From positions 62,001-126,000 of the forward strand of contig NZ_AORV01000031.1 in the NCBI RefSeq assembly GCF_000350485.1: a stretch of DNA of 64,000 nt. Direction: 5' to 3'. This stretch comes from Ruminiclostridium cellobioparum subsp. termitidis CT1112. GTDB taxonomy: Bacteria; Bacillota; Clostridia; Acetivibrionales; DSM-1351. How positions within the stretch are numbered: the stretch's first letter is position 1; each line of letters opens with the position of its first letter. A program made the translations under genes and the position numbers. Of this stretch, positions 1-7,889 are shown in pieces. The notes below the pieces were generated by a model. That model was not told where the DNA came from and did no database searches. It worked only from the letters and a program-made list of their open reading frames with translations.

Positions 1-980
1 AGATGTTCTTTTATCTGCTCCATTACATAGGGTGTTCCTCCGGCATACCAATAGTATTCTGCAGGATGCACCCCGCTCGGACGGATATTGCACAAATGCG
101 GGATTTGCCTGTGAATCCTGTCAAACATCCCGGCGTCTATTTCAATGCCAAGCTGATGGGCTATTGCAGGCAGATGCAGAAGTGTATTGGAAGAACCCGC
201 TATGGCCGCATGTACCATTATGGCATTTTCAAAAGCTTCACAGGTCATTATCCTGTCCGGTGTCAAATTGCTGTTAACCAGATCAACAACGGCATTACCG
301 GCAGCTTTGGACCAATTCCCAATTTCATCACCCCAAGCCGGGATAAGGGCGGCTCCCGGAAGTGCCATACCAAGGGCTTCAGCCATTATCTGCATTGTGC
401 TTGCAGTGCCCATGAACTGGCAGGCTCCGCAGCTGGGGCACGCATTGTGCTTATAATATGTATACTCCTCCAGGGTTATCTCATTTCTTAAATATTTGGC
501 ATGATAGGCACCAATCTGCTCAAGTGTCAGGTTGTCCACCCCTGTTTTCATCACTCCTCCCGGAACAAAAACCGAGGGTATGTTGCAGCGCGCCATTGCC
601 ATCAAATGTCCTGGTACCGATTTGTCACAGGAGGATATGAATACTGCTCCGTCAAAGGGCGTAGCCTTCAGCTGAACCTCTATTGTGTAGGCTATCATTT
701 CTCTTGATATAAGTGAGTAGTTCATGCCGTCATGTCCCTGCGCAATACCGTCGCAGATATCTGTCACGGTATACCGGGCGGCCTTGGCACCCCTTCGGTC
801 AATTTCGGTTTTCACCGTATGGACAAGCTCTCCAAGATGTACACTTCCGGGGTGACTGTCCCCCCAGGAGCTGTTAACCATGATCTGCGCCTTTCCGAGA
901 TCCTCCGTACTCCAGCCCGCCCCCAGTTTCAAAGAGTCTATTTCAGCAGCTATTCCTCTCATTTCCTGACTTCGCAACAT
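1..980 (-). CDS. IlvD/Edd family dehydratase, 3' end beyond window
   Basis: The minus strand reads open from an ATG at 980 to the window edge, giving the first 326 residues of a dehydratase that lacks its C-terminus here. Residues characteristic of the dihydroxy-acid/phosphogluconate dehydratase family are visible: an SSCDK motif for the first cluster cysteine and an ACPSCGAC segment followed by a GTAST stretch. These proteins carry an Fe-S cluster and remove water from sugar acids or 2,3-dihydroxy acids. The start is supported by an AGGAGAG ribosome site. It is the last gene seen in a sugar-uptake and sugar-cleavage operon, 37 bases after the GH130 gene, so a sugar-acid dehydratase role is more likely than branched-chain amino acid synthesis. 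That assignment is inference from context. Confidence 0.85.
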   Translation of the reverse strand, partial: MLRSQEMRGIAAEIDSLKLGAGWSTEDLGKAQIMVNSSWGDSHPGSVHLGELVHTVKTEIDRRGAKAARYTVTDICDGIAQGHDGMNYSLISREMIAYTIEVQLKATPFDGAVFISSCDKSVPGHLMAMARCNIPSVFVPGGVMKTGVDNLTLEQIGAYHAKYLRNEITLEEYTYYKHNACPSCGACQFMGTASTMQIMAEALGMALPGAALIPAWGDEIGNWSKAAGNAVVDLVNSNLTPDRIMTCEAFENAIMVHAAIAGSSNTLLHLPAIAHQLGIEIDAGMFDRIHRQIPHLCNIRPSGVHPAEYYWYAGGTPYVMEQIKEH

Positions 981-1017
981 GTTCTTCTCTCCTATGCCGT
1001 ATTGTATATTTATGACA

Positions 1018-2025
1018 TTACCGCTGTTCCATAACAAAATCAATCAATTCCTCAGTTGGAACCGTAGCCAGACTGATGGCGGTATCCGTACATCCATAGT
1101 ATATATGCAATATACCTTCCTTTTCAACAGTTGCCGTAGGAAAAATCACATCAGGTATATACAAGCCGAATTTCTCATAATACTCTTCCGGCTCCATAAT
1201 GAAGCTCTTTGCCCTGGCTATGACCTTCCCGGGATTTTCAATATCCAGCAGCATTGCCCCTGCACGGTAGACATTATGGTCATCTACTCCGTGATACAAG
1301 GTCAGCCAGCCTTTATCGGTCCTGATGGGCGGAGCCGAGCCTCCGATTTTTTTGGATTCCCAGGACTGTTCCGGAACAGCAAGAAGTTTCGGTTCGGTCC
1401 AATCAACCAGGTTATCGGAATAGCAAATCCACATGCCGGCCTTTTCTGTTCCGAATTCTTCTCCTATATATTCCTCCGGCCTTCTCAGCAATGCAAATTT
1501 TCCGTTTATTTTTTCGGGGAACAGTATATTGTCCCTGTCATTAATTTCAAACGGCGTTGTATATGCCACCTGTTCAAAATGTATCATATCATCCGATACC
1601 ATAATTCCCGAGCGGGTCATGAAGCTTTCCTTCCTTGACCAGCCGTCGGGATATTCGGGGCTGACTTCTATGGGCTTTCCCACTCCTGTGGGATAATAGC
1701 CGTAGGATGAAGGGCGTAATGCATATGTAAGATAAAACCTGCCCTCTATTTTTACTATTCTCGGGTCCTGAACACTTCCATACGGAAAGCCAAAGGTACC
1801 TGGTGTTATTATTGGTTCGTCGGTCACATGAGTAAAGTGTATGCCATCATCACTTTCCAGCAGACCTATATAACAGTGAAAAGGCATCAGAGACCCGGCT
1901 GCCCTTTCATACATGTAGAACCTGCCCTTTTCCAGTATTACAGCCGGATTGAAAACCGTGGCCTTTCTCCAGTCAAATATGCCGGGCCTCACTATGGGAT
2001 TTTCCTTGCATCTTGTTATCTTCAT
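1018..2025 (-). CDS. GH130 beta-mannoside phosphorylase
   Basis: This 335-aa protein fits the five-bladed beta-propeller family GH130, which cleaves beta-mannosides with phosphate to give mannose 1-phosphate. Family hallmarks seen are FNPA near the N-terminus, SVQDPRI, the DNILFPEKINGKFALLRRP region that carries conserved substrate and phosphate contacts, SAPPI and LYHGV. There is no signal peptide, so it acts in the cytoplasm on imported oligosaccharide. It sits 16 bases after the GH1 gene and before a sugar-acid-type dehydratase. The length fits the shorter GH130 subgroup, which includes beta-1,2-mannobiose and related phosphorylases. The exact linkage cannot be settled from sequence alone. 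Confidence 0.88.
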   Translation of the reverse strand: MKITRCKENPIVRPGIFDWRKATVFNPAVILEKGRFYMYERAAGSLMPFHCYIGLLESDDGIHFTHVTDEPIITPGTFGFPYGSVQDPRIVKIEGRFYLTYALRPSSYGYYPTGVGKPIEVSPEYPDGWSRKESFMTRSGIMVSDDMIHFEQVAYTTPFEINDRDNILFPEKINGKFALLRRPEEYIGEEFGTEKAGMWICYSDNLVDWTEPKLLAVPEQSWESKKIGGSAPPIRTDKGWLTLYHGVDDHNVYRAGAMLLDIENPGKVIARAKSFIMEPEEYYEKFGLYIPDVIFPTATVEKEGILHIYYGCTDTAISLATVPTEELIDFVMEQR

Positions 2026-2041
2026 CTGTTCATACCTGCCA

Positions 2042-3376
2042 TTATTTAATATTTTTTAAAAATTCCTTATACCACAAAGAGCTTTTCTTCCATAATCTTT
2101 GCTGCGTCTTATAATCAACATGGAACAGGCCGAATCTTTTGCTGTATCCCCAGGCCCATTCGAAATTGTCCAGCAGGGACCAGGCATAATAGCCCTCTAC
2201 TCTGCAGCCGTCCTTTTTAGCCTGCAGCATTGCAGCTATATGGTCCTTCAGATATTCAACCCTGTCATCGTCCTGGATAATGCCTTCTGAAACAACGTCA
2301 TCAGCATAGGCTGCTCCGTTTTCAGTGACAAAGACCCGGGGATCATCATATTCATTTTTTAATCTTAAAAGCAATTCGTGCATGCCCTCCTGGTAAACCT
2401 CCCAGTTAAATGCCGTATAAGGTCTTCCCGCCGGCTTTACCTCCTCAAATCCTAATACAGGATCTGCATCCGAGCGCTTTACAACTTTTCTGAAGTAATA
2501 ATTTACACCCAGAAAATCCCCGGGATTGCCGGCAATCACATGCATATCTCCGGTTTGTATGACAGGTGCGGCGCCGGCTTTGTTGTATATATCAAGAATG
2601 TCTTCAGGGTAAGCCCCTTTAAATATGGGATCCAAAAACCATCTGTTGTGGTATCCGTCAACAATCCTGGCGGTTTCGGCATCCTCCTGCAAGTCCGAGG
2701 CAGGGTGAACCGGATACAGATTTAAAGTGATTCCGATATCATCATCTTTTTTGCTGCTGCTCCTGAAGGCCTGAACGGTCTTTGCATGGGATAATATTAA
2801 ATGATGGGACACCTGAACCGCTGTGGGAAGGTCGGTTATTCCAGGGGCATGCCTGCCCTGCCTGTGTCCTGCAAATGCTGCCACCCAGGGTTCATTGTGG
2901 GTAATCCACTTATTAACCGAACCGCCAAAGCTTTTAAACATCGCCTGGGCATATTCAACAAAATAATCCACTGTTTCCCGGTTTGCCCAACCGCCTGTTT
3001 TCTGGATCGCCTGCGGCAGATCCCAATGGTACAGGGTTATAATCGGTTCAATGTCATTTTTCAGCAATTCTTCAATCAGTTTTTTATAGAAGTCCATGCC
3101 TTTTTGATTGAGCTTTCCTCTTCCCTCCGGCATGATTCTCGCCCAGCCTGTGGAAAACCTGTAGGAGTTTATCCCCAGCTCCTTCATAAGGCCCACATCT
3201 TCCTTGAATTTATGATAATGGTCGCAGGCAATTTCTCCGGTATCTCCATTGTGTACCTTACCCGGTATTTTGCAAAATTCGTCCCAGATATTCAGGCCCT
3301 TACCATCCTCAAGATAAGCCCCTTCAATTTGATAAGCCGCTGTTGCCGCGCCCCACAAGAATCGTCTGTCTTCCAT
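2042..3376 (-). CDS. GH1 family beta-glucosidase/beta-glycosidase
   Basis: A 444-aa (beta/alpha)8 retaining glycosidase of family GH1. The acid/base motif THNEP and the nucleophile motif VTENG are both intact, and the N-terminal FLWGAATAAYQIEG signature is present. The NFEWAWGY segment near the C-terminus has Glu-Trp where 6-phospho-beta-glucosidases carry Ser, so the substrate is probably an unphosphorylated beta-glycoside. That fits ABC uptake rather than PTS uptake. I chose the ATG at 3376 because GGAGGGCGG lies just before it; an in-frame ATG at 3397 has no ribosome site. There is no signal peptide, so the enzyme is cytoplasmic. It lies downstream of the permeases in the same operon. Confidence 0.92.
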   Translation of the reverse strand: MEDRRFLWGAATAAYQIEGAYLEDGKGLNIWDEFCKIPGKVHNGDTGEIACDHYHKFKEDVGLMKELGINSYRFSTGWARIMPEGRGKLNQKGMDFYKKLIEELLKNDIEPIITLYHWDLPQAIQKTGGWANRETVDYFVEYAQAMFKSFGGSVNKWITHNEPWVAAFAGHRQGRHAPGITDLPTAVQVSHHLILSHAKTVQAFRSSSKKDDDIGITLNLYPVHPASDLQEDAETARIVDGYHNRWFLDPIFKGAYPEDILDIYNKAGAAPVIQTGDMHVIAGNPGDFLGVNYYFRKVVKRSDADPVLGFEEVKPAGRPYTAFNWEVYQEGMHELLLRLKNEYDDPRVFVTENGAAYADDVVSEGIIQDDDRVEYLKDHIAAMLQAKKDGCRVEGYYAWSLLDNFEWAWGYSKRFGLFHVDYKTQQRLWKKSSLWYKEFLKNIK

Positions 3377-3438
3377 ATCCGCCCTCCGATTTATCATTAT
3401 ATAAAATTAATTCCATTTCTGCTTGCCGCCAATACGGG

Positions 3439-4302
3439 TTATCCCTTCACAGCCCCCGCTGTCATACCGTCTATTACCTGCTTCTGCAATAAAAGGTATA
3501 TTGCAATGACAGGGATTGAAGATATTACCAGCGCCGCCATAAGACCGGCATAATTACTGGTTTCTGCACCAAGAAAGTTGTATAGTCCCAATGGAAGTGT
3601 CTTTTTCTGTTCTACCGATATAAAAATAAGCGCAAAAGAAAATTCCTTCCAGTTATTTAAAAAGTTCAGTATAACTACCGAGGCAATTGCCGGCTTTGTC
3701 ATAGGAAGTATTATTTTTAAAAACATCTTGTATATGGGGCTGCCGTCAATAATGGAAGCTTCCAGAATTTCATCGGGAAAAGCCCGCATGAAGCTCTCCA
3801 TAATGAATATGGTTATGGGCAGGCCAAAAGCCGTATATGTTAAAATCAAGGACCAAAGGGAGTCCAGCAGCCGCAGAGTCCTCATCTGGATAAAAAGCGG
3901 TACAAGAATTGACTGCAGCGGTATCAGCATACCCACAATAAAAATGGAATAAACACCTTTTTGCATGCTGAACCTGAATTTGGACAGTATAAAGGCGGCA
4001 GCCGCGCCAATAAATACTGTAAAAATTATAGCAGTTACAGAGACAATAATGCTGTTTATAAAATATGTCCCTATATTTGCCTGCTTCCATGCATTTGCAT
4101 AATTCTCAAAGTGCAATGTTGTAGGCAGTGCAAATGTGCTCATGGATATATCCTTATTGCTTTTCAGCGAGGTATAAAGCATCCAGATCAATGGATAAAG
4201 GGTAATAATGGATGCCATACCCAGCACAAAGCAGAGTGCTATTTTTGAAATCGATCTGTTTGAAGTGCCATGCTTCAAACTGATTTCGGTATTTTCATTC
4301 AT
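3439..4302 (-). CDS. Carbohydrate ABC transporter permease (MalG type)
   Basis: A 287-aa inner-membrane permease with six predicted membrane segments. It carries the EAA loop of binding-protein-dependent transporters (EASIIDGSPIYKMFLKIILP), which docks on the ATPase. The C-terminus ends in a short VIDGMTAGAVKG tail typical of MalG-like sugar permeases. It pairs with the MalF-type permease encoded 11 bases upstream. No ATP-binding subunit gene is in this locus, so a shared MsmX/MsiK-like ATPase encoded elsewhere is inferred. A GGGGG ribosome site precedes the ATG. Confidence 0.92.
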   Translation of the reverse strand: MNENTEISLKHGTSNRSISKIALCFVLGMASIITLYPLIWMLYTSLKSNKDISMSTFALPTTLHFENYANAWKQANIGTYFINSIIVSVTAIIFTVFIGAAAAFILSKFRFSMQKGVYSIFIVGMLIPLQSILVPLFIQMRTLRLLDSLWSLILTYTAFGLPITIFIMESFMRAFPDEILEASIIDGSPIYKMFLKIILPMTKPAIASVVILNFLNNWKEFSFALIFISVEQKKTLPLGLYNFLGAETSNYAGLMAALVISSIPVIAIYLLLQKQVIDGMTAGAVKG

Positions 4303-4313
4303 GCCATATCCCC

Positions 4314-5192
4314 CTAATCCGATAAATTCCGGCTCATAAGACTTCTGCTGATAATTATCAGACCGAAGCTGATAACTGAGATTACCAGTGAAACAGCGCT
4401 GCCGTAGCCGTATTGATATATTGCAAAGGTTTTGTTATACATATATGTCGCCATAAGTTCGGTTGCGTTGGCAGGTCCCCCTCCTGTCATAACAAACACA
4501 AGATCAAAGGATCTCATGCTTCCTGAAATACAAAGTACAACCGCGGTCATCACAGTGGGCCAAAGCATCGGCAAAATAATATTTGTAAGCTTTTTAAGCT
4601 CACCTGCACCATCTATATCCGCAGCTTCCAGGATTTCTTCCGGAATATTTTGAATTGCGGCCAGGAATATAATCATGTAATAGCCGAAGCACTGCCACAC
4701 AATCACGGCACATATACTGAGCATGGCCAGCTTTGGGTCTCCCAGCCAGTTTTGGGTAAGCTCCTCAAGACCTATAGCCTCCAATATGCTGTTGATAATA
4801 CCAACCTGGGAGTTTAATATGGTTGACCATAAAAGACCTACAACTACTGTTGACAGCATCATGGGGATAAAAAATGCTGTTCTGAAAAATCCGGCACCCT
4901 TGATATTTCTGCTTAATATGACTGCCAGTATCAGACCGATTGGTACCTGACCGAAAATTGAGAAAAGTACTATAAAAATATTATTTTTAAACGATTGCCA
5001 GAATACTTCATCTGTTAATATGATTTTAAAGTTATTTAATCCGGTATAAATTGGCTCGCTTAATCCGTTCCAATCATAAAACCCATAAATAAAAGATCTC
5101 ACTATGGGATATAAAACAAATATAAAATAGATCAACAGTGCAGGAAGCAGACCGGCTATGATGTATTTGACATTCTTTCTGATAATGTCCAT
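4314..5192 (-). CDS. Carbohydrate ABC transporter permease (MalF type)
   Basis: A 292-aa membrane permease with about six transmembrane helices and an EAA motif around EAADIDGAGELKKLTNIILP. It forms the heterodimeric membrane channel with the following permease and receives sugar from the lipoprotein encoded upstream. I chose the ATG at 5192, which has AAAGGAG seven bases before it. An alternative start eight codons upstream would lie within the foot of an intergenic stem-loop and lacks a ribosome site. Sequence class (UgpA/MalF, CUT1) suggests di- or oligosaccharide uptake. Confidence 0.92.
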   Translation of the reverse strand: MDIIRKNVKYIIAGLLPALLIYFIFVLYPIVRSFIYGFYDWNGLSEPIYTGLNNFKIILTDEVFWQSFKNNIFIVLFSIFGQVPIGLILAVILSRNIKGAGFFRTAFFIPMMLSTVVVGLLWSTILNSQVGIINSILEAIGLEELTQNWLGDPKLAMLSICAVIVWQCFGYYMIIFLAAIQNIPEEILEAADIDGAGELKKLTNIILPMLWPTVMTAVVLCISGSMRSFDLVFVMTGGGPANATELMATYMYNKTFAIYQYGYGSAVSLVISVISFGLIIISRSLMSRNLSD

Positions 5193-5211
5193 TCGCTCAC
5201 TCCTTTTACTG

Positions 5212-5252
5212 TGCAATGGAATAAGAGAATTAAATTCTCCTATTCCATTGCA
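5212..5252 (-). promoter_or_regulatory. Large stem-loop between solute-binding protein and permease genes
   Basis: Two 18-base arms (5212-5229 and 5235-5252) pair with a single mismatch that is a wobble on the transcript, leaving a five-base loop. It starts seven bases after the stop codon of the binding-protein gene and no U-tract follows. In mal-type operons such hairpins protect the binding-protein mRNA end or cause partial termination, giving excess binding protein over permease. That role is inferred here. Confidence 0.75.
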
Positions 5253-5258
5253 GATAAA

Positions 5259-6620
5259 CTACTTCACTGCTGCCTGCAGTTGTTCTGCTATCTGTTCAGG
5301 TGTCTTCTGATTTGACATAATAGCCTGTAAGCCATTATTAACTATATCGGCCTGTTCCGAATTCAGGGCCGAATCATACACAGTTACCAGCGGATGATCG
5401 CTGATCAGCTTTGTAAGCTTTGTATAAATAGGATCGGAAGTACTGCTGTCTATATCCACATCCTTGTAGCTGACAGGAATATTTGATTTGGCATAAAGCT
5501 TCTGGGCATCACTGTTTGTTGTAAACATGATAAGGTTTTCGACAGCCGCCTTTTGCTCGGGACTTGCCTTTGCATTTATAGCTATACCGGTGGCACTTAC
5601 TCCGGACATAACATTAGCATCTCCCTTGCCGCCCTCAAAAGCGGGTAAAATTCCAAGTTCAATATTGGGCTTCATTTCAGGTGTAAGCTTTTCAATCAAG
5701 TCAGGAACCGCCCAGGAACCCTCTATCATCATAGCTGCATCTCCCCTGTAGAAATAATCCCTGGCCTGAACGTTGTCTATACTTGAAAAGTCTTTATTGA
5801 ACGCGCCCATATCCGTTATTTCCTTGAAGGTAGTCAGTGCGGCTACAAACTCCGGATCAGTAAATTTGGCTCCATTTTTAGCAAGTACATTGTCAAGCCA
5901 TTCACTGCCTGTATATCTGTTTGCCAGGCAGCTGATAATGGAGGATTGTGCGGGCCATTTTGCCTTGTTTCCGTGTGCTATTGGAATTACCTTATTTTCC
6001 TTGAAGGTGGTTATGGCCTTTTTAAGCTCGGCATAATTGGTGGGATATGTAAGATTGTATTTTTCAAATAACGCCTTGTTGTAGAAAACAATGGACGTTA
6101 CCGATACACCCAAACCGGCCGAATAAGTCTTTCCATCCACTGTAAACTCTTCCAGCGCTCTGCCGATGAACTTATCCTTCCACTCAGTTTCTCTGCTCAG
6201 CAAGTCATTTATATCTGCCAGAAGACCGGCCTTTGAAAATTCTATGGTCATTGCATTGGGCCAAATTACAAAGGCATCGGGCAATTGTCCGGCAGCGGCC
6301 TGAGTCTTCAATTTTGTCTGATATTGATCTCTTGGGATCTGCTGTTCATCTATTTCATAATTTGTATATTTTGCTCTGAACTGTGTCATTATTTCCTTCA
6401 TAAATTCGGTACGTTGGTCAGAGCCCACATAAGAATGCCAAAGAGTGAATTTTGCACTTTGGGCTTCATTATCATTTACAGCACTTTTTGTTTCTTCTGA
6501 CTGTGCAGCACTTGCCGAATTTGAACTGCTGCCGGTATGGGCAGGCTTGGAAGCACCACAAGCTGCGAAGCTTAATAACATGATTACTGCCAATAGTAGA
6601 CATAATACTCTTCTATTCAT
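5259..6620 (-). CDS. Extracellular sugar-binding lipoprotein (family 1 SBP)
   Basis: A 453-aa binding protein that captures sugar outside the cell and delivers it to the two permeases encoded downstream. It starts with a lipoprotein signal peptide ending in the lipobox LSFAAC, so the mature protein is tethered by its N-terminal Cys. A Ser/Ala-rich linker follows, then a type 1 periplasmic-binding-protein fold (FTLWHSYVG start, YYNKALFEKY-like hinge region, EGSWA motif). I chose the ATG at 6620, preceded by GGAGGAAAT; an in-frame ATG 60 bases upstream lacks a ribosome site and would add residues before the signal peptide. It is the first gene of the transport operon. Confidence 0.93.
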   Translation of the reverse strand: MNRRVLCLLLAVIMLLSFAACGASKPAHTGSSSNSASAAQSEETKSAVNDNEAQSAKFTLWHSYVGSDQRTEFMKEIMTQFRAKYTNYEIDEQQIPRDQYQTKLKTQAAAGQLPDAFVIWPNAMTIEFSKAGLLADINDLLSRETEWKDKFIGRALEEFTVDGKTYSAGLGVSVTSIVFYNKALFEKYNLTYPTNYAELKKAITTFKENKVIPIAHGNKAKWPAQSSIISCLANRYTGSEWLDNVLAKNGAKFTDPEFVAALTTFKEITDMGAFNKDFSSIDNVQARDYFYRGDAAMMIEGSWAVPDLIEKLTPEMKPNIELGILPAFEGGKGDANVMSGVSATGIAINAKASPEQKAAVENLIMFTTNSDAQKLYAKSNIPVSYKDVDIDSSTSDPIYTKLTKLISDHPLVTVYDSALNSEQADIVNNGLQAIMSNQKTPEQIAEQLQAAVK

Positions 6621-6757
6621 ATTTCCTCCTAATAATAATTCAGTAATATTGTACAGAAATAGCGCCATTTCCAACTGCATTTTTATTATATATCTACAAC
6701 CCGCTTTATAAAATCCATAATTCTTTGATTGTATCCGAAATTCTTAGAAGTTCCTTA

Positions 6758-6793
6758 TAAAAAAAGGATTTGTTTCGAAACAAATCCTTTTAC
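6758..6793 (-). terminator. Rho-independent terminator after the response regulator gene
   Basis: A perfect 28-base palindrome (6763-6790, arms AAAGGATTTGTTTC/GAAACAAATCCTTT) is followed on the minus strand by a run of T. It separates the two-component genes from the binding-protein gene, so the transport operon should have its own promoter between here and 6620. Confidence 0.9.
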
Positions 6794-6824
6794 TGTAATT
6801 AATTGTCTAAAACTGCCTGAAACA

Positions 6825-7889
6825 CTACTTTCCAAGCTTGTTATACTCTGTGGGCGATACTCCCACGAGCTTTTTGAATACGCTGCTGAAATATTTGTAG
6901 TCGCTGTAGCCAACCATATCTGACACCTCATATACTTTGTATATATTCTCTGAAAGCAGGCTTTTGGCTTTTTCAATCCGCACCTTGTTCAAATAATCGG
7001 TAAAGCTTTCCTTTCTTATCTTTTTAAATAGGTGACTGAAGTAATTTGAGTTCAGATATACATTTTGAGCAACCCTCTGGACTGACAAATCCTCATAATA
7101 ATGGTTATCAATAAAATCAATTGCCTTTGATATGACCATTTTATAGTTTTCACCGTTATTATCGTCAAATAGAATAATGATTTTTTTGGTAAACTCCTGC
7201 ATCCATTCACTCAATTCCTGAACTGATGTTATATTTAAAAGCTCGAGATAATGGCCGGGATACGATTCGTTCACCGTATTCTCAAGCTCTACCCCGTACT
7301 TCTCCAGCATCAGGCAAATGGTATTGACAATATCAACGCTCAATTTGTGATATTTTTCAATTGGCAGGTTCTTAATTGTCTCTTTTCCGAAAATACCGCT
7401 TATTGTACTTAATGCCGCCTGATTTTTTCCCGCACGGATTGCAACAATATATTTTTCAAGTTCATCCTCTATTTCCCTCTGGAAATAAAGTTTATCTTTA
7501 TCAAAAGTCAGATCCTCCTGCAGCGAATCCCCGATTCTCTCCATCAGCTGTGTCAGTTCATCGGCGTCCACAGGTTTGACCAGATAGTCCACCACACCTG
7601 ATTTAAGGGCCTTCTGAGCATATTGGAAATCATCATAGCCGCTGAGAATTACAACCTTGATATTCGGAATTTCCGCTTTAATAATTTCAAGAAGCTCAAG
7701 TCCGTTCATTTCAGGCATCATAATGTCGGTCAAAACCACCTGGGGCTTCTTCTCTCTGATTATCTCCAATGCAGCTTTCCCGTTTGCTGCCGCTCCAACC
7801 ACCTCAATGCCCAGCTCTTTCCATGGCATTGTGTAAACCAGTCCATCCCGAACCATTTTTTCATCATCAACAATCAGAACCTTGATCAT
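6825..7889 (-). CDS. AraC-type response regulator (YesN-like)
   Basis: A 354-aa two-component response regulator. Residues 1-120 are a receiver domain with the acidic pair DD at 9-10, phosphoacceptor Asp55 (VLTDIMMPE) and Lys105 (YLVKP). The middle has no family I recognise. The last ~100 residues are an AraC/XylS double helix-turn-helix (SVQRVAQNVYLNSNYFSHLF, then a second helix pair ending GVSPTEYNK). It probably activates the adjacent sugar transport operon once phosphorylated by the kinase whose stop codon overlaps its start by one base. This regulation is inferred from the common arrangement of YesMN-type pairs beside CUT1 transporters. Confidence 0.93.
   Translation of the reverse strand: MIKVLIVDDEKMVRDGLVYTMPWKELGIEVVGAAANGKAALEIIREKKPQVVLTDIMMPEMNGLELLEIIKAEIPNIKVVILSGYDDFQYAQKALKSGVVDYLVKPVDADELTQLMERIGDSLQEDLTFDKDKLYFQREIEDELEKYIVAIRAGKNQAALSTISGIFGKETIKNLPIEKYHKLSVDIVNTICLMLEKYGVELENTVNESYPGHYLELLNITSVQELSEWMQEFTKKIIILFDDNNGENYKMVISKAIDFIDNHYYEDLSVQRVAQNVYLNSNYFSHLFKKIRKESFTDYLNKVRIEKAKSLLSENIYKVYEVSDMVGYSDYKYFSSVFKKLVGVSPTEYNKLGK

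Noticed and set aside
3-491. Plus-strand open frame at the window start
   Set aside because: It is antisense to the IlvD/Edd dehydratase frame, which has clear family motifs and continues off the window; the plus frame shows no family features or ribosome site.
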